27,458 nucleotides of DNA from a virus: positions 1-27,458 of IMG/VR virus record IMGVR_UViG_3300014913_000061. One strand, given 5' to 3'. This document shows positions 1-7,471 of this stretch, in pieces; the stretch's first letter is position 1; every line of letters begins with the position of its first letter. The notes beneath the pieces are model-generated. The model saw only the letters and a list, made by a program, of their open reading frames with translations. It had not been told where the DNA came from and made no database searches. The position numbers were made by a program, and so were the translations under genes.

Positions 1-145
1 GAAGCCGATCGATGCTTCTTTCGCCCCATCCGTCACGGGGCTTGCTCCGTCGCCCACCGCCAATAAATCCGGTATTTCCGGGAACCCTTATTGTTCCGCG
101 CCCGAAAGCAGATCCGCTACCTGTGGTAGTTCCGTAAATTCCCAT
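1..145 (-). CDS. Gly-rich phage protein, 3' end cut by the window edge
   Basis: An ATG at 145-143 is preceded by a perfect AGGAGG (159-154) with an 8-nt spacer, and the frame stays open to base 1, so only about 48 N-terminal residues are visible. They begin MGIYGTTTGSGSAFGRGT and are rich in Gly, Ser, Thr and Arg, with no signal peptide or membrane segment. It follows the 84-residue repeat protein by 17 nt, so it is probably co-transcribed with the tail genes. The first residues (MGIYG) resemble the MGIIS start of the upstream gene, a weak hint of shared ancestry. I do not recognise a family. A small virion-associated protein is an inference from position only. Confidence 0.6.
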   Translation of the reverse strand, partial: MGIYGTTTGSGSAFGRGTIRVPGNTGFIGGGRRSKPRDGWGERSIDRL

Positions 146-162
146 TTTTTGTTCCTCCTGTA

Positions 163-417
163 TTAGTTTATTTCATCTATTATTGATTCAAGCACTCTTT
201 TTGTCTCAAAATCTTTTATCCCGGATGTAGAAGGGATCCCTCCGCCACTATTTTTCAGGTTATCAAGTATTGCCTCCGTAACCCGCCTTGCTTCTGGATC
301 ACTGATCTGTGATGTTGCCGGAACCCCGTCATTTACGCCCGACTGCAACTCTATCAGTGCATTCATTGCATTTTGTGTGTTTATATCTTTTATACATCCT
401 GTGGAAATAATACCCAT
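163..417 (-). CDS. small phage protein built of three related repeats
   Basis: An 84-residue ORF whose ATG is 6 nt past the stop of the 704-residue tail gene, with GGTGAGG as ribosome-binding site overlapping that stop. The protein reads as three roughly 28-residue units. Each starts with an I/P-x-T-S-x-I-x-D pattern (ISTGCIKD, PATSQISD, PSTSGIKD) followed by a short amphipathic helix containing an (A/S)I-x-(D/E/N) motif. The linkers between units are Gly-rich. There are no cysteines forming a metal site and no membrane segment. It is probably a small structural or tail-associated protein, judged only from its place next to the nozzle-like gene. The family is not recognised. Confidence 0.65.
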   Translation of the reverse strand: MGIISTGCIKDINTQNAMNALIELQSGVNDGVPATSQISDPEARRVTEAILDNLKNSGGGIPSTSGIKDFETKRVLESIIDEIN

Positions 418-423
418 TTTCCC

Positions 424-2538
424 TCACCTTTGAATTTCTTCTGTGCTTGTTGCTAATGCAATCTGAAATATCTCCACTTCCGACATAATCCGCACAGCCC
501 ATGTTTCCGCCGGGTCGTGGATCGGCAGGCGAAAAGCCTTTCGGTCATAAACATATTTTGTGAAAACATTTGTTTCGGCACCCCCTGCCCCGTATTTCAT
601 AATGTCAAACCGTATTGGCGTTGCCGGGCTTACGGGATAACTTTCCGCGAGCACCCTTGCGCACGTCCAGCTTACCGGCTTTTTCAGTTCACGCTGTCCG
701 TACTGTCTTGATTTCCAGAGCAGGGTTTTTGCATCCTCACCGTAATCGTTCCAACGCCGGATATTCGATCCGCTAATCCCATCGACAAAATAAAGAGAAT
801 CATCTTCCATATCTGTGTACAGTGTTCCCATTTCCAATCCCAGCACCTGTGTTATTTCAACTGGCTCCGTGCCGAAATCAAAAACATAAAGGAGAAAATT
901 CACATTTCCGGGAGCTATATACTGGCGGATGTAGCAATGAAGTTTCCCGTCAAACGAGGCAAACCAGACATTATCATTACTCCCTATATATTCATGCCAT
1001 TGATCTTTGGTTATATATCCTGCCGTTACGAGTTGTGCCTGTCCTCCGAATATTTTAATAATTCCGTCAGGAGCAGCATAATAAACAGCGTGTCCTGCCT
1101 GGCAGACGGCATTCCGGTCAACGCATGATTGATCTATCATCAATTTCTGCTTCCGCATACTTACTGGATGAGAGCCGGATATAAGCTCGGGATTTCCTTT
1201 TGTCAGTACGATTAAATCATTTCCAGACACCCCCAGGGCCATTATTTCCGCATCAACTGTTATCTGATACTTCGCCGGCCATGAATGCACAAGAAATGGT
1301 TCCGAAAAGCATACCGTGCGATCTTTATATCCCGCAGCGAACTGTCCGGGCATAAGCACTATTCCTTCAAGCCCGTCGGGAGGATTCTCCCGCGGCACAA
1401 GTTTTGTACTTAAATCCCCATCTTTTACCCAGTCAATATAAGCGGGAAACGCCCCAGAACTTTTTGAAATTTCTGCAACAAAATAAAAATTATCAGCATC
1501 GACACTTTCCCCGGTGCCGGTTCTGTATATTCTCATTTTTTCCACGGTGGAATCAACATCTCCACTTGCTATAGCTGGAAGCGTTAAGCGCTGAGCGCAT
1601 TCCCGGAGAACCAATTCGGAAATTTCTCCGATGGGAGATTCCTCTCCGAGATCATTAACGTATGTCCGTGTATAGAAAATGTTTTTCGGGCAGGAATGTT
1701 CATAATTCATATTTATAACCACCTGCATTTCGTCTTCTGCGGGAGCTGTCCACGTTCCCGCGGCGTATAATCCTATGTCGCGAGGCTCCATCCGGGTAAG
1801 TTCGGGAAACGCCCAGTCAACCCCATTATCTTTGCGCACAGCTTTTTTTTCTCCAATTTCATCAAAATTAAACGTAAGAGTTCCGCCCGAATCATCATTA
1901 AAATCCATCATAAATCTAAAATACGGATCAGTCGGAGCCCCTCCGAGTCCTGTAACAATAGCCCCCGGAAACTTAAACAGCAATGAATATCCGGTTGACG
2001 TTTTCTCAATTTTTACAAGTTCACTGTCAACGCTGTTTGCCGGAGTATCTGGAAAGTACCATTCGAGCCGCATCCCGTCTGGAACACTTAAGTCCTGTTC
2101 TTCATCCACAAGATCCGCCAATGTTATTGCTGCAATTGCAGGAGGAACCTTATTGTTTACATCAGTCGCATAAATCTGGCGATATCCGCCCGGGCCGGCC
2201 CCAAAATCAGCGTGAGTGCTGTATTCATATAGCTTATTTGCGGAATATCCCGATAAATAAATTCTATCGTATTTATCTTGTGCAATTGGAGATTTTATAA
2301 TACTTACCTGTGGATCAGTCCCTGCAAAGCTAAGCCATTCCGTTCCCGTATCTTTGTTTCTATATTTATAAATTTTCCCGGCGGAGTGTCCGCTTTCAAC
2401 CTGCGCATCATCTCTTATCGGCTTCAATGTCCCATGCCCAAGAAAGAGATTCCGAGCATCCTGTGCAGATATTTCCGGCAACAGCTTCGGGTCAAGTTTT
2501 GGAATAATCCCGCCGAAATTATTAAGTTCAATTTTCAT
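424..2538 (-). CDS. tail nozzle/hub-like protein (T7 gp12 or P22 gp10 type)
   Basis: A 704-residue protein, almost entirely beta-rich, with no signal peptide. Its N-terminus (NNFGGIIPKLDPKLLPE, then ARNLFLGHGTLKPIRD) has the pattern seen at the start of many podovirus tail tubular or stabilisation proteins: Asn-Phe-x-Gly, Pro residues, then a loop with an A-R-N-x-x-L...G-x-L-x-P-x-R motif. Middle parts such as VYYAAPDGIIKIFGG and KLHCYIRQY look like blades of a beta-propeller. Length matches T7 gp12-type nozzles (about 700-800 residues). Its start overlaps the DUF1353 gene by 11 nt, so the two are translationally linked. The family is assigned by N-terminal pattern and context; a different baseplate or hub protein is possible. 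Confidence 0.6.
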   Translation of the reverse strand: MKIELNNFGGIIPKLDPKLLPEISAQDARNLFLGHGTLKPIRDDAQVESGHSAGKIYKYRNKDTGTEWLSFAGTDPQVSIIKSPIAQDKYDRIYLSGYSANKLYEYSTHADFGAGPGGYRQIYATDVNNKVPPAIAAITLADLVDEEQDLSVPDGMRLEWYFPDTPANSVDSELVKIEKTSTGYSLLFKFPGAIVTGLGGAPTDPYFRFMMDFNDDSGGTLTFNFDEIGEKKAVRKDNGVDWAFPELTRMEPRDIGLYAAGTWTAPAEDEMQVVINMNYEHSCPKNIFYTRTYVNDLGEESPIGEISELVLRECAQRLTLPAIASGDVDSTVEKMRIYRTGTGESVDADNFYFVAEISKSSGAFPAYIDWVKDGDLSTKLVPRENPPDGLEGIVLMPGQFAAGYKDRTVCFSEPFLVHSWPAKYQITVDAEIMALGVSGNDLIVLTKGNPELISGSHPVSMRKQKLMIDQSCVDRNAVCQAGHAVYYAAPDGIIKIFGGQAQLVTAGYITKDQWHEYIGSNDNVWFASFDGKLHCYIRQYIAPGNVNFLLYVFDFGTEPVEITQVLGLEMGTLYTDMEDDSLYFVDGISGSNIRRWNDYGEDAKTLLWKSRQYGQRELKKPVSWTCARVLAESYPVSPATPIRFDIMKYGAGGAETNVFTKYVYDRKAFRLPIHDPAETWAVRIMSEVEIFQIALATSTEEIQR

Positions 2539-2965
2539 TTATTATCTCGATTTTTACAAAGCCTATTGCTTTTGCTATAGATTCTTCTGTGTTTTTTGCG
2601 TAAGCCGTCCAGCCTCCGACCCGGACACAAAGCCAACAGGTATTTCTTTTACTCCAACTTATACCGGAAAAATCAAGAATATCGAGCATTACCCTGTCGT
2701 TGAAACTTCGTGTGAAATATTCCGCAGCATACAACCCATCATGAACAAGCCAGGCAATCAGCCCCAGCCCCATTTTTGAAACTCTTGCTCTATAAAATTT
2801 AGGCCCGGAACGAAAATCAGTCTCAAACCCCTTACTAATTTCGATTATTATTCTTTTGCCCTGGGATTTTACTTCTCCCCGCCAGGTCTTCACAAGTTCC
2901 CATGTTTCGCCGTCCCATTCTCCAATAGGTTTATTCGGTCTTATTTCCGGACGACAAAAAATCAT
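2528..2965 (-). CDS. DUF1353 family phage protein
   Basis: I start the gene at the ATG at 2965, preceded by AAAGGTG with a 5-nt spacer and overlapping the upstream stop as ATGA; an ORF beginning at 2992 would add nine residues and ignore this site. The 145-residue protein has the DUF1353 landmarks: an early strand, KGFETDFRSGP (usually G-F-x-T-D-x-x-S-x-P), then LVHDGLY (H-D-x-L-Y), a D-R-V-M-L-D helix, and a C-terminal aromatic/Gly stretch (VRVGGWTAY). DUF1353 proteins are common in tail and lysis regions of phages and are of unknown function. The conserved His-Asp pair could suggest an active site, but this is inference. Confidence 0.72.
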   Translation of the reverse strand: MIFCRPEIRPNKPIGEWDGETWELVKTWRGEVKSQGKRIIIEISKGFETDFRSGPKFYRARVSKMGLGLIAWLVHDGLYAAEYFTRSFNDRVMLDILDFSGISWSKRNTCWLCVRVGGWTAYAKNTEESIAKAIGFVKIEIINEN

Positions 2966-3183
2966 TTTTTCACCTTTGCAAAAATTTCGCATTCATCCCG
3001 GAAGTCGCATTCTCCGCAAATTTTAATTCGTTCGACCTCCGACCATGTGTTTATGTACTGTTTCAATAATCTTTTTTCGGCATCCACATTAGAGATGTTC
3101 AGCGAATGTGAAAGCATTTGTATCATCTTATCTAGATCATTGTACTCCCGCCTTATAAAATATTTCATTCGCTCGCATTTCAC
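2962..3183 (-). CDS. small protein with a Cys cluster
   Basis: A 73-residue ORF with a GTG start at 3183; an in-frame ATG at 3168 is an alternative, and neither has a strong ribosome-binding site. It ends in ATGA overlap with the DUF1353 gene. The N-terminal two thirds are predicted helical and charged. Near the C-terminus is CGECDFRDEC, three cysteines in a C-x2-C-x5-C arrangement with one more possible ligand from the acidic residues, compatible with a small metal-binding knuckle. The family is not recognised. Its position between two membrane-protein genes and DUF1353 places it in the tail/lysis interval. Confidence 0.6.
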   Translation of the reverse strand: MKCERMKYFIRREYNDLDKMIQMLSHSLNISNVDAEKRLLKQYINTWSEVERIKICGECDFRDECEIFAKVKK

Positions 3184-3186
3184 AAA

Positions 3187-3423
3187 TCATATCCCCACAC
3201 CGCTAATTGATAGCGTCTTCTGATCACTCCATGGCAGCATTCCAGATGTCTCGGATTTTACTTTTATCAGCTGCTCTTTTGTGTCCGGATGAAGCGCCTC
3301 GTAGTATTCAGTGTGAGTCTTCCATTGACACCCGCAAAAACTTACAAGGATAAAAAACCCAGCCAACACTATAGCTAAAACTGCAAGCATTCCGATAAAA
3401 ATATTTTCTCGACTTTCTTTCAT
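3187..3423 (-). CDS. small membrane-anchored protein, possible outer spanin partner
   Basis: A 78-residue ORF starting in ATGA overlap with the upstream coiled-coil membrane gene and preceded by GAAAGGA. Residues about 9-33 form a strongly hydrophobic segment (IFIGMLAVLAIVLAGFFILV) ending in the cysteine pair FCGC. The remaining 43 residues are polar, with a Gly/Ser/Ile tail. This is a single-pass membrane or signal-anchored protein; the Cys after the hydrophobic stretch resembles but does not match a canonical lipobox. Paired with the gene before it, it could be the lipoprotein half of a spanin pair. That is inference; an unrelated small membrane protein is equally possible. Confidence 0.6.
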   Translation of the reverse strand: MKESRENIFIGMLAVLAIVLAGFFILVSFCGCQWKTHTEYYEALHPDTKEQLIKVKSETSGMLPWSDQKTLSISGVGI

Positions 3424-3680
3424 TTTGATATCCTTTCTTCAATACGCGCTAATTTTGTGTTTATTTCACCAAGTCCTGTAATTATCTCTTTTTCGAGCTT
3501 ATTTACTTCGTCTTTCCTGCGATCAATCCGAGCATGTATCTTTTCAAATGTGATTATCCCATTATCAATTCGCTGGTCAATTGCCTTGAACCGGAATTTA
3601 AGCCAGAAGTAGATCGTAATTAAAATGATCCCGCCAGTTGCAGAACTCTCAAGAATTTTTGTAATAATAATCCGTTCCAT
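3420..3680 (-). CDS. N-terminal membrane segment plus coiled coil, holin- or spanin-like
   Basis: An 86-residue ORF starting 8 nt after the second fibre gene (AAGGT ribosome-binding site). Residues about 13-29 (SATGGIILITIYFWLKF) form one transmembrane helix. The rest is a charged heptad-type coiled coil (AIDQRIDNGI, IHARIDRRKDEVNKLEKE). Short proteins with one N-terminal helix and a coiled coil are typical of inner-membrane spanins and of some holin/haemolysin-XhlA-type phage proteins. It overlaps the next membrane gene by 4 nt, as paired lysis genes often do. No lysozyme, amidase or other endolysin is visible nearby, so the lysis role remains a guess. Confidence 0.62.
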   Translation of the reverse strand: MERIIITKILESSATGGIILITIYFWLKFRFKAIDQRIDNGIITFEKIHARIDRRKDEVNKLEKEIITGLGEINTKLARIEERISK

Positions 3681-3688
3681 TTTTTACC

Positions 3689-6433
3689 TTATTGAAGAAG
3701 TCCATACGCTTGAAGTTTTGCCTCAAGCTCATCAACTCTTATTCTTAAATTATTTATAACATCCCGTTCTTCTGTGCCATACGTTACATCAACCGTACTC
3801 GCGTTTGATGCTGTCAACGCCGTTGCCTGCGCTACCGGAGTAGTGTCATAAAACCCCACATTCTCAGCTATCTTCACATTAGCATTCAAAGCAAGTGTCT
3901 GGTTGGCACGAGTGGCATTCATAACACCATAAATAATAGAATCTGTACGGGCTGTGGCTTCATTTGTGCGGATTTGATTATCAACAAAAAACTTATCATC
4001 CGCTGTTTCGTAATACCCTGCTCCGTAGCCGACGAATACACACCTGTCAATCCCAATGCCCTGCCCTGTATTTGTGCCAAGCATGGTATTATCCCCTCCG
4101 GTAACATTTCTTCCAGCAAATCTACCAATCATCACATTGCTGCTGGCAGTTGTAATGTCCTGCCCGGCTCTCTGCCCTATCAGTACATTATAGCCACCGC
4201 TGGATAAATTCTGTCCAGCTTCGCTTACTGCCATAAAATTCATATTCCCTGATGTCATCATCGACCCAGTATTAACCCCGAGCGCTACATTGTCCCCACC
4301 TGTGTTATTTGCCGGAACCCCACTTCCGATTAAAGCAGAATTGCCTATTGCTACATTTGTGCTTCCGCGCATACCGCGACAAGCACTTGCACCGATTCCG
4401 GTATTTCCGGATCCTGTGGTATTATATCTCCCTGCGGCAGCTCCGATGTACACATTACTGCCTCCGGTAGTGATTTCATTGCCGGCGCGTTCCCCAATAC
4501 AGAAATTAGCATCTCCGGATGTAAGGCTGGTAAGTGCTTCGGAACCTATAGCCACGTTATGCCCTCCAGTATTATTTGCCGGAGTAGCGGATCCTGTCAT
4601 TGTATTCAGACCTATTGCTATATTCCCGATACCCATCATATAGCGCTGGGAAAAATCGCCTATAGCCACATTATCGTTTGTCGCCGTGAGGCTATATCCT
4701 GCACGTTGTCCGAATAACGTATTTGAAGCTCCAGTCGTGATTGATGTCCCTGCAAGATATCCCCCGATAATATTGTAATCTCCGGTAATGCTTGCGTTCC
4801 CTGATTCGCCTAGCAATACAGTGTAATCACCGGCTCCCTCTAATTTTATCCGGAGATCAATAAACTCCTTATTAGGGATATCATTATCATCCGTAACTAA
4901 TGTTTCATAATTTACGGTATCGGTAGATAACGTCCCATCGTTTTCAATCTTAAATCGTTTTGTCGTTGTGTCATAATCATAAACATAAAATTCACCACTA
5001 GAATCTGAAAGATTTATCCCCATTTCGTGTGATGGTGTTTTGTATTTACATACGGCATATCCATTTATCATCCCTGTCTCTACTAAGATTCTGGCAGTAT
5101 CAGAAGACTCATAGACATCAAGTCTTTCAGTCGGGGTTCTGCCGATTCCGACATTGCTGCTAAATGTCCATTCATCGTCTCCAGCATCGTATTTTCCGAC
5201 TTCGTCAGTGCCGCTAACGAACGTAATATCACGCCCGTATCCAGCTGTCGGATTCCCTAATGTTATACCCAAAATATCTGCGCTTAAAGCTCTGTAATTC
5301 CCTGCTGTTAAAATGAGTTTCCGATACCCAAGTTTAAGATTTGTTGTTCCATCATAACCATGACGAATGTATCCATCATCTCCGGAGATTGATGAATCTC
5401 CCAGATAAAGATTATTTGATTGATAAGTACGGTTAAATCTGAAAACTCCCTCATCTGCCCCATCAAGCGTACTGATGACAAGTTCGCCATCAGTATCCGC
5501 GCCATCCCTGAATGCCTCAATACTTGCAATACGGTTAATTATTCCGACATCGTCGGTAATTGCGAAAGTCTGAGATACTCCAAAGTCATCGGCCATATCG
5601 GAATCGGTAACGTGTCTAAGCATAAAGGCTTCCTGCACCGTGTCTGTGCCTGAGTCAGAATAATCGATTTTTAGGACTGGAGATACTGTGCCTTCTATTG
5701 TTGATGTAGTTCCACCCGTATCAACGTTAAGGCCGGCTGATGTTATTTGTCCGTAAAAATTCACATCCGGCGTTCCGTCATCAACCGTGAAAATGTCTCC
5801 GATTGTTCCGGCACCGTCAATATCCCCCGACTTGAATTTGAATTTATTGTCTGTGTAGTGTCCCATCCGATAATTTGCAAAAGACCCGAATTGGTATGTT
5901 TGATTATCGGCTGAAATTAAAGCTCCCCTGAAGAAGATTCTTTCATCGCCGTCCCTGTCGGTATGTCCTGCAAGCGTCGGACCATAGGTAGAGTCATCGT
6001 AATCAATATGCAATCCAGTAGTATAACCACCAGTACTTGGTCCGGATATATCCAAATTGGAAGTCATATTCCAGTTGCCACCAGTCGGCATACTGCCGAT
6101 AGGCAGATTTGTCCAGCCCCCGAATGCCCCTACGTTATTGTATTGGATGTCGCCGTTTGCACCGCCGGGAACAGTTAATCCTGTGCGCCATATTACCCCC
6201 TCAGAGGTCGAACTATCAGCAGTAAGGACGAAGCCATTTGTTCCGGGAGCATATGCTGTAAAACTCCCTGCACCTGCGCCTACGATTATTTCCCCCTTCA
6301 TTGTGAATGTGTCTCCATTCACGCTTCCGACGGAAAAATCCTCACGGTATTTCCCAAGAAATTTATCATATTTCCCTTCCCCGAATAAGGAAAAACACGC
6401 GCATAAAAAAAATACTGATAAAATCTTTTTCAC
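3689..6433 (-). CDS. giant secreted-type fibre with YadA-head-like repeats, no S74 chaperone
   Basis: A 914-residue protein with a GTG start after AAAGGAG. Residues 1-20 look like a Sec signal peptide (MKKILSVFFLCACFSLFGEG), with a weak lipobox-like LCAC inside. Then comes a GDIQYNN motif common in phage tail fibres, a beta-rich shaft, and from about residue 550 to 800 many repeats of the form N-x-A-I-G-x-x-A-L and T-G-x-N, the left-handed beta-roll pattern of trimeric adhesin heads. The C-terminus is a short coiled coil (INNLRIRVDELEAKLQA), a usual trimeric fibre end. It is a paralogue of the 939-residue fibre upstream but lacks its chaperone. Host-receptor binding is the likely role. Confidence 0.75.
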   Translation of the reverse strand: MKKILSVFFLCACFSLFGEGKYDKFLGKYREDFSVGSVNGDTFTMKGEIIVGAGAGSFTAYAPGTNGFVLTADSSTSEGVIWRTGLTVPGGANGDIQYNNVGAFGGWTNLPIGSMPTGGNWNMTSNLDISGPSTGGYTTGLHIDYDDSTYGPTLAGHTDRDGDERIFFRGALISADNQTYQFGSFANYRMGHYTDNKFKFKSGDIDGAGTIGDIFTVDDGTPDVNFYGQITSAGLNVDTGGTTSTIEGTVSPVLKIDYSDSGTDTVQEAFMLRHVTDSDMADDFGVSQTFAITDDVGIINRIASIEAFRDGADTDGELVISTLDGADEGVFRFNRTYQSNNLYLGDSSISGDDGYIRHGYDGTTNLKLGYRKLILTAGNYRALSADILGITLGNPTAGYGRDITFVSGTDEVGKYDAGDDEWTFSSNVGIGRTPTERLDVYESSDTARILVETGMINGYAVCKYKTPSHEMGINLSDSSGEFYVYDYDTTTKRFKIENDGTLSTDTVNYETLVTDDNDIPNKEFIDLRIKLEGAGDYTVLLGESGNASITGDYNIIGGYLAGTSITTGASNTLFGQRAGYSLTATNDNVAIGDFSQRYMMGIGNIAIGLNTMTGSATPANNTGGHNVAIGSEALTSLTSGDANFCIGERAGNEITTGGSNVYIGAAAGRYNTTGSGNTGIGASACRGMRGSTNVAIGNSALIGSGVPANNTGGDNVALGVNTGSMMTSGNMNFMAVSEAGQNLSSGGYNVLIGQRAGQDITTASSNVMIGRFAGRNVTGGDNTMLGTNTGQGIGIDRCVFVGYGAGYYETADDKFFVDNQIRTNEATARTDSIIYGVMNATRANQTLALNANVKIAENVGFYDTTPVAQATALTASNASTVDVTYGTEERDVINNLRIRVDELEAKLQAYGLLQ

Positions 6434-6442
6434 ATTGCTCCT

Positions 6443-6766
6443 TTATTGATTTATTGGCACATAGGTCGCCGTTGCCCGGTTCGCCCATGTGTCTTTTGTT
6501 TTTTCAAATGTAGTTACTGTTCCAGCGACAGAGACCTTTTGAATAAAAACCTCTCCGGATCCGCCTCGATACCTGATATAGGTCACGGAAGCAGAAGGCT
6601 CATCCACCTGGTAAGGAGTAACATCACCATGAGTAAAATCACTCCCGTACCCCTGGGTAAATTTCTTTTGTTCGTCGATGTCGGTTATACTTCCGCCGAA
6701 CAATACAGCAGCGAATACCCCGATAAGAACAGCCAGAATCAATACGATGCCTATTTTTTTTCTCAT
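6443..6766 (-). CDS. small exported or membrane-anchored protein
   Basis: A 107-residue ORF, GAGGAG ribosome-binding site with a 6-nt spacer, 3 nt after the duplicated secreted protein and 9 nt before the second fibre. Residues 1-25 are basic then hydrophobic (MRKKIGIVLILAVLIGVF), a signal peptide or N-terminal anchor. The remaining 80 residues are beta-type and Thr/Tyr-rich (VTYIRYRGGSGEVFIQKVS). No family is recognised. Sitting between two fibre genes, it could be a fibre-associated or host-surface protein; its export signal is shared with its three neighbours, which is unusual for phage virion genes. Confidence 0.6.
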   Translation of the reverse strand: MRKKIGIVLILAVLIGVFAAVLFGGSITDIDEQKKFTQGYGSDFTHGDVTPYQVDEPSASVTYIRYRGGSGEVFIQKVSVAGTVTTFEKTKDTWANRATATYVPINQ

Positions 6767-6769
6767 TTT

Positions 6770-7456
6770 TTACTCCTCTATTTCAACTGTTTTTAGAATC
6801 CCGCCCTCAAAATCTTCGCCGGCTTCTGTGAGTTTATTAAAAATTGCGGTAAATGCAGTGCTGTATTCAGGCATTTCCTGAGCATTATCTATTGTGCTTT
6901 TTTGAACCTCAATCACACTTTTACCTGCCACGAATGCGTCAATGTCGGAGTAGCCGAGCATACGGACGGATATTGTTACAGACTCTCCCATTTTTATTTT
7001 CAGCATCTGGCTCCGCCAGCACTGAGCAATATCTCCGGTTCCGCACTCAATATTCTTTTCGATATACTGATAAGTTACAGCATCTTCTCCCTCTCCTACT
7101 GTTTTTTCTTTTAGAATCCCACCCGCGAAAACACTTCCGGCTTCCGTGAGTTTACCAAGAATTGCAAGAAAAACTTCATTGTATTCGGGCATTTCCTGAA
7201 CATTATCAAGATCGCTGACAATCAGCCCGGAATTTGTTTTCCCGGCAACAAATGCAGCTACATCTTTATATCCATTCATCACCAGGGTCATCTCTACATT
7301 CTGATCCATCATAATTGTAGCACGCTGACAACGCCAGCAGTCGGCAATGTTGCCACTTGAGACATTTTTCGCTTTTTCAATGTACTTGTACTCAACAGCC
7401 AACACACTTAACGCCAATGCGAACACCAGCCCGATAATCATTCCTGTCTTTTTCAT
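6770..7456 (-). CDS. exported protein made of two tandem ~95-residue repeats
   Basis: A 228-residue ORF with AAAGGAG ribosome-binding site. Residues 1-20 form a clear signal peptide (MKKTGMIIGLVFALALSVLA) with a probable cleavage before VEYK. The mature part is a tandem duplication: repeat one about residues 24-113 and repeat two about 127-222. Both contain YIEK, then a CWR cluster (ADCWRCQ, AQCWRSQ), a Met-rich strand, GYxDxxAFVAGK, a D-N-x-Q-E-M-P-E-Y motif, a KLTEAG helix end and a GGILK end. The function is unknown. It sits between the two giant fibres, so a fibre-linked or periplasmic accessory role is a reasonable inference. Confidence 0.65.
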   Translation of the reverse strand: MKKTGMIIGLVFALALSVLAVEYKYIEKAKNVSSGNIADCWRCQRATIMMDQNVEMTLVMNGYKDVAAFVAGKTNSGLIVSDLDNVQEMPEYNEVFLAILGKLTEAGSVFAGGILKEKTVGEGEDAVTYQYIEKNIECGTGDIAQCWRSQMLKIKMGESVTISVRMLGYSDIDAFVAGKSVIEVQKSTIDNAQEMPEYSTAFTAIFNKLTEAGEDFEGGILKTVEIEE

Positions 7457-7471
7457 ACTACTTCTCCTTTT

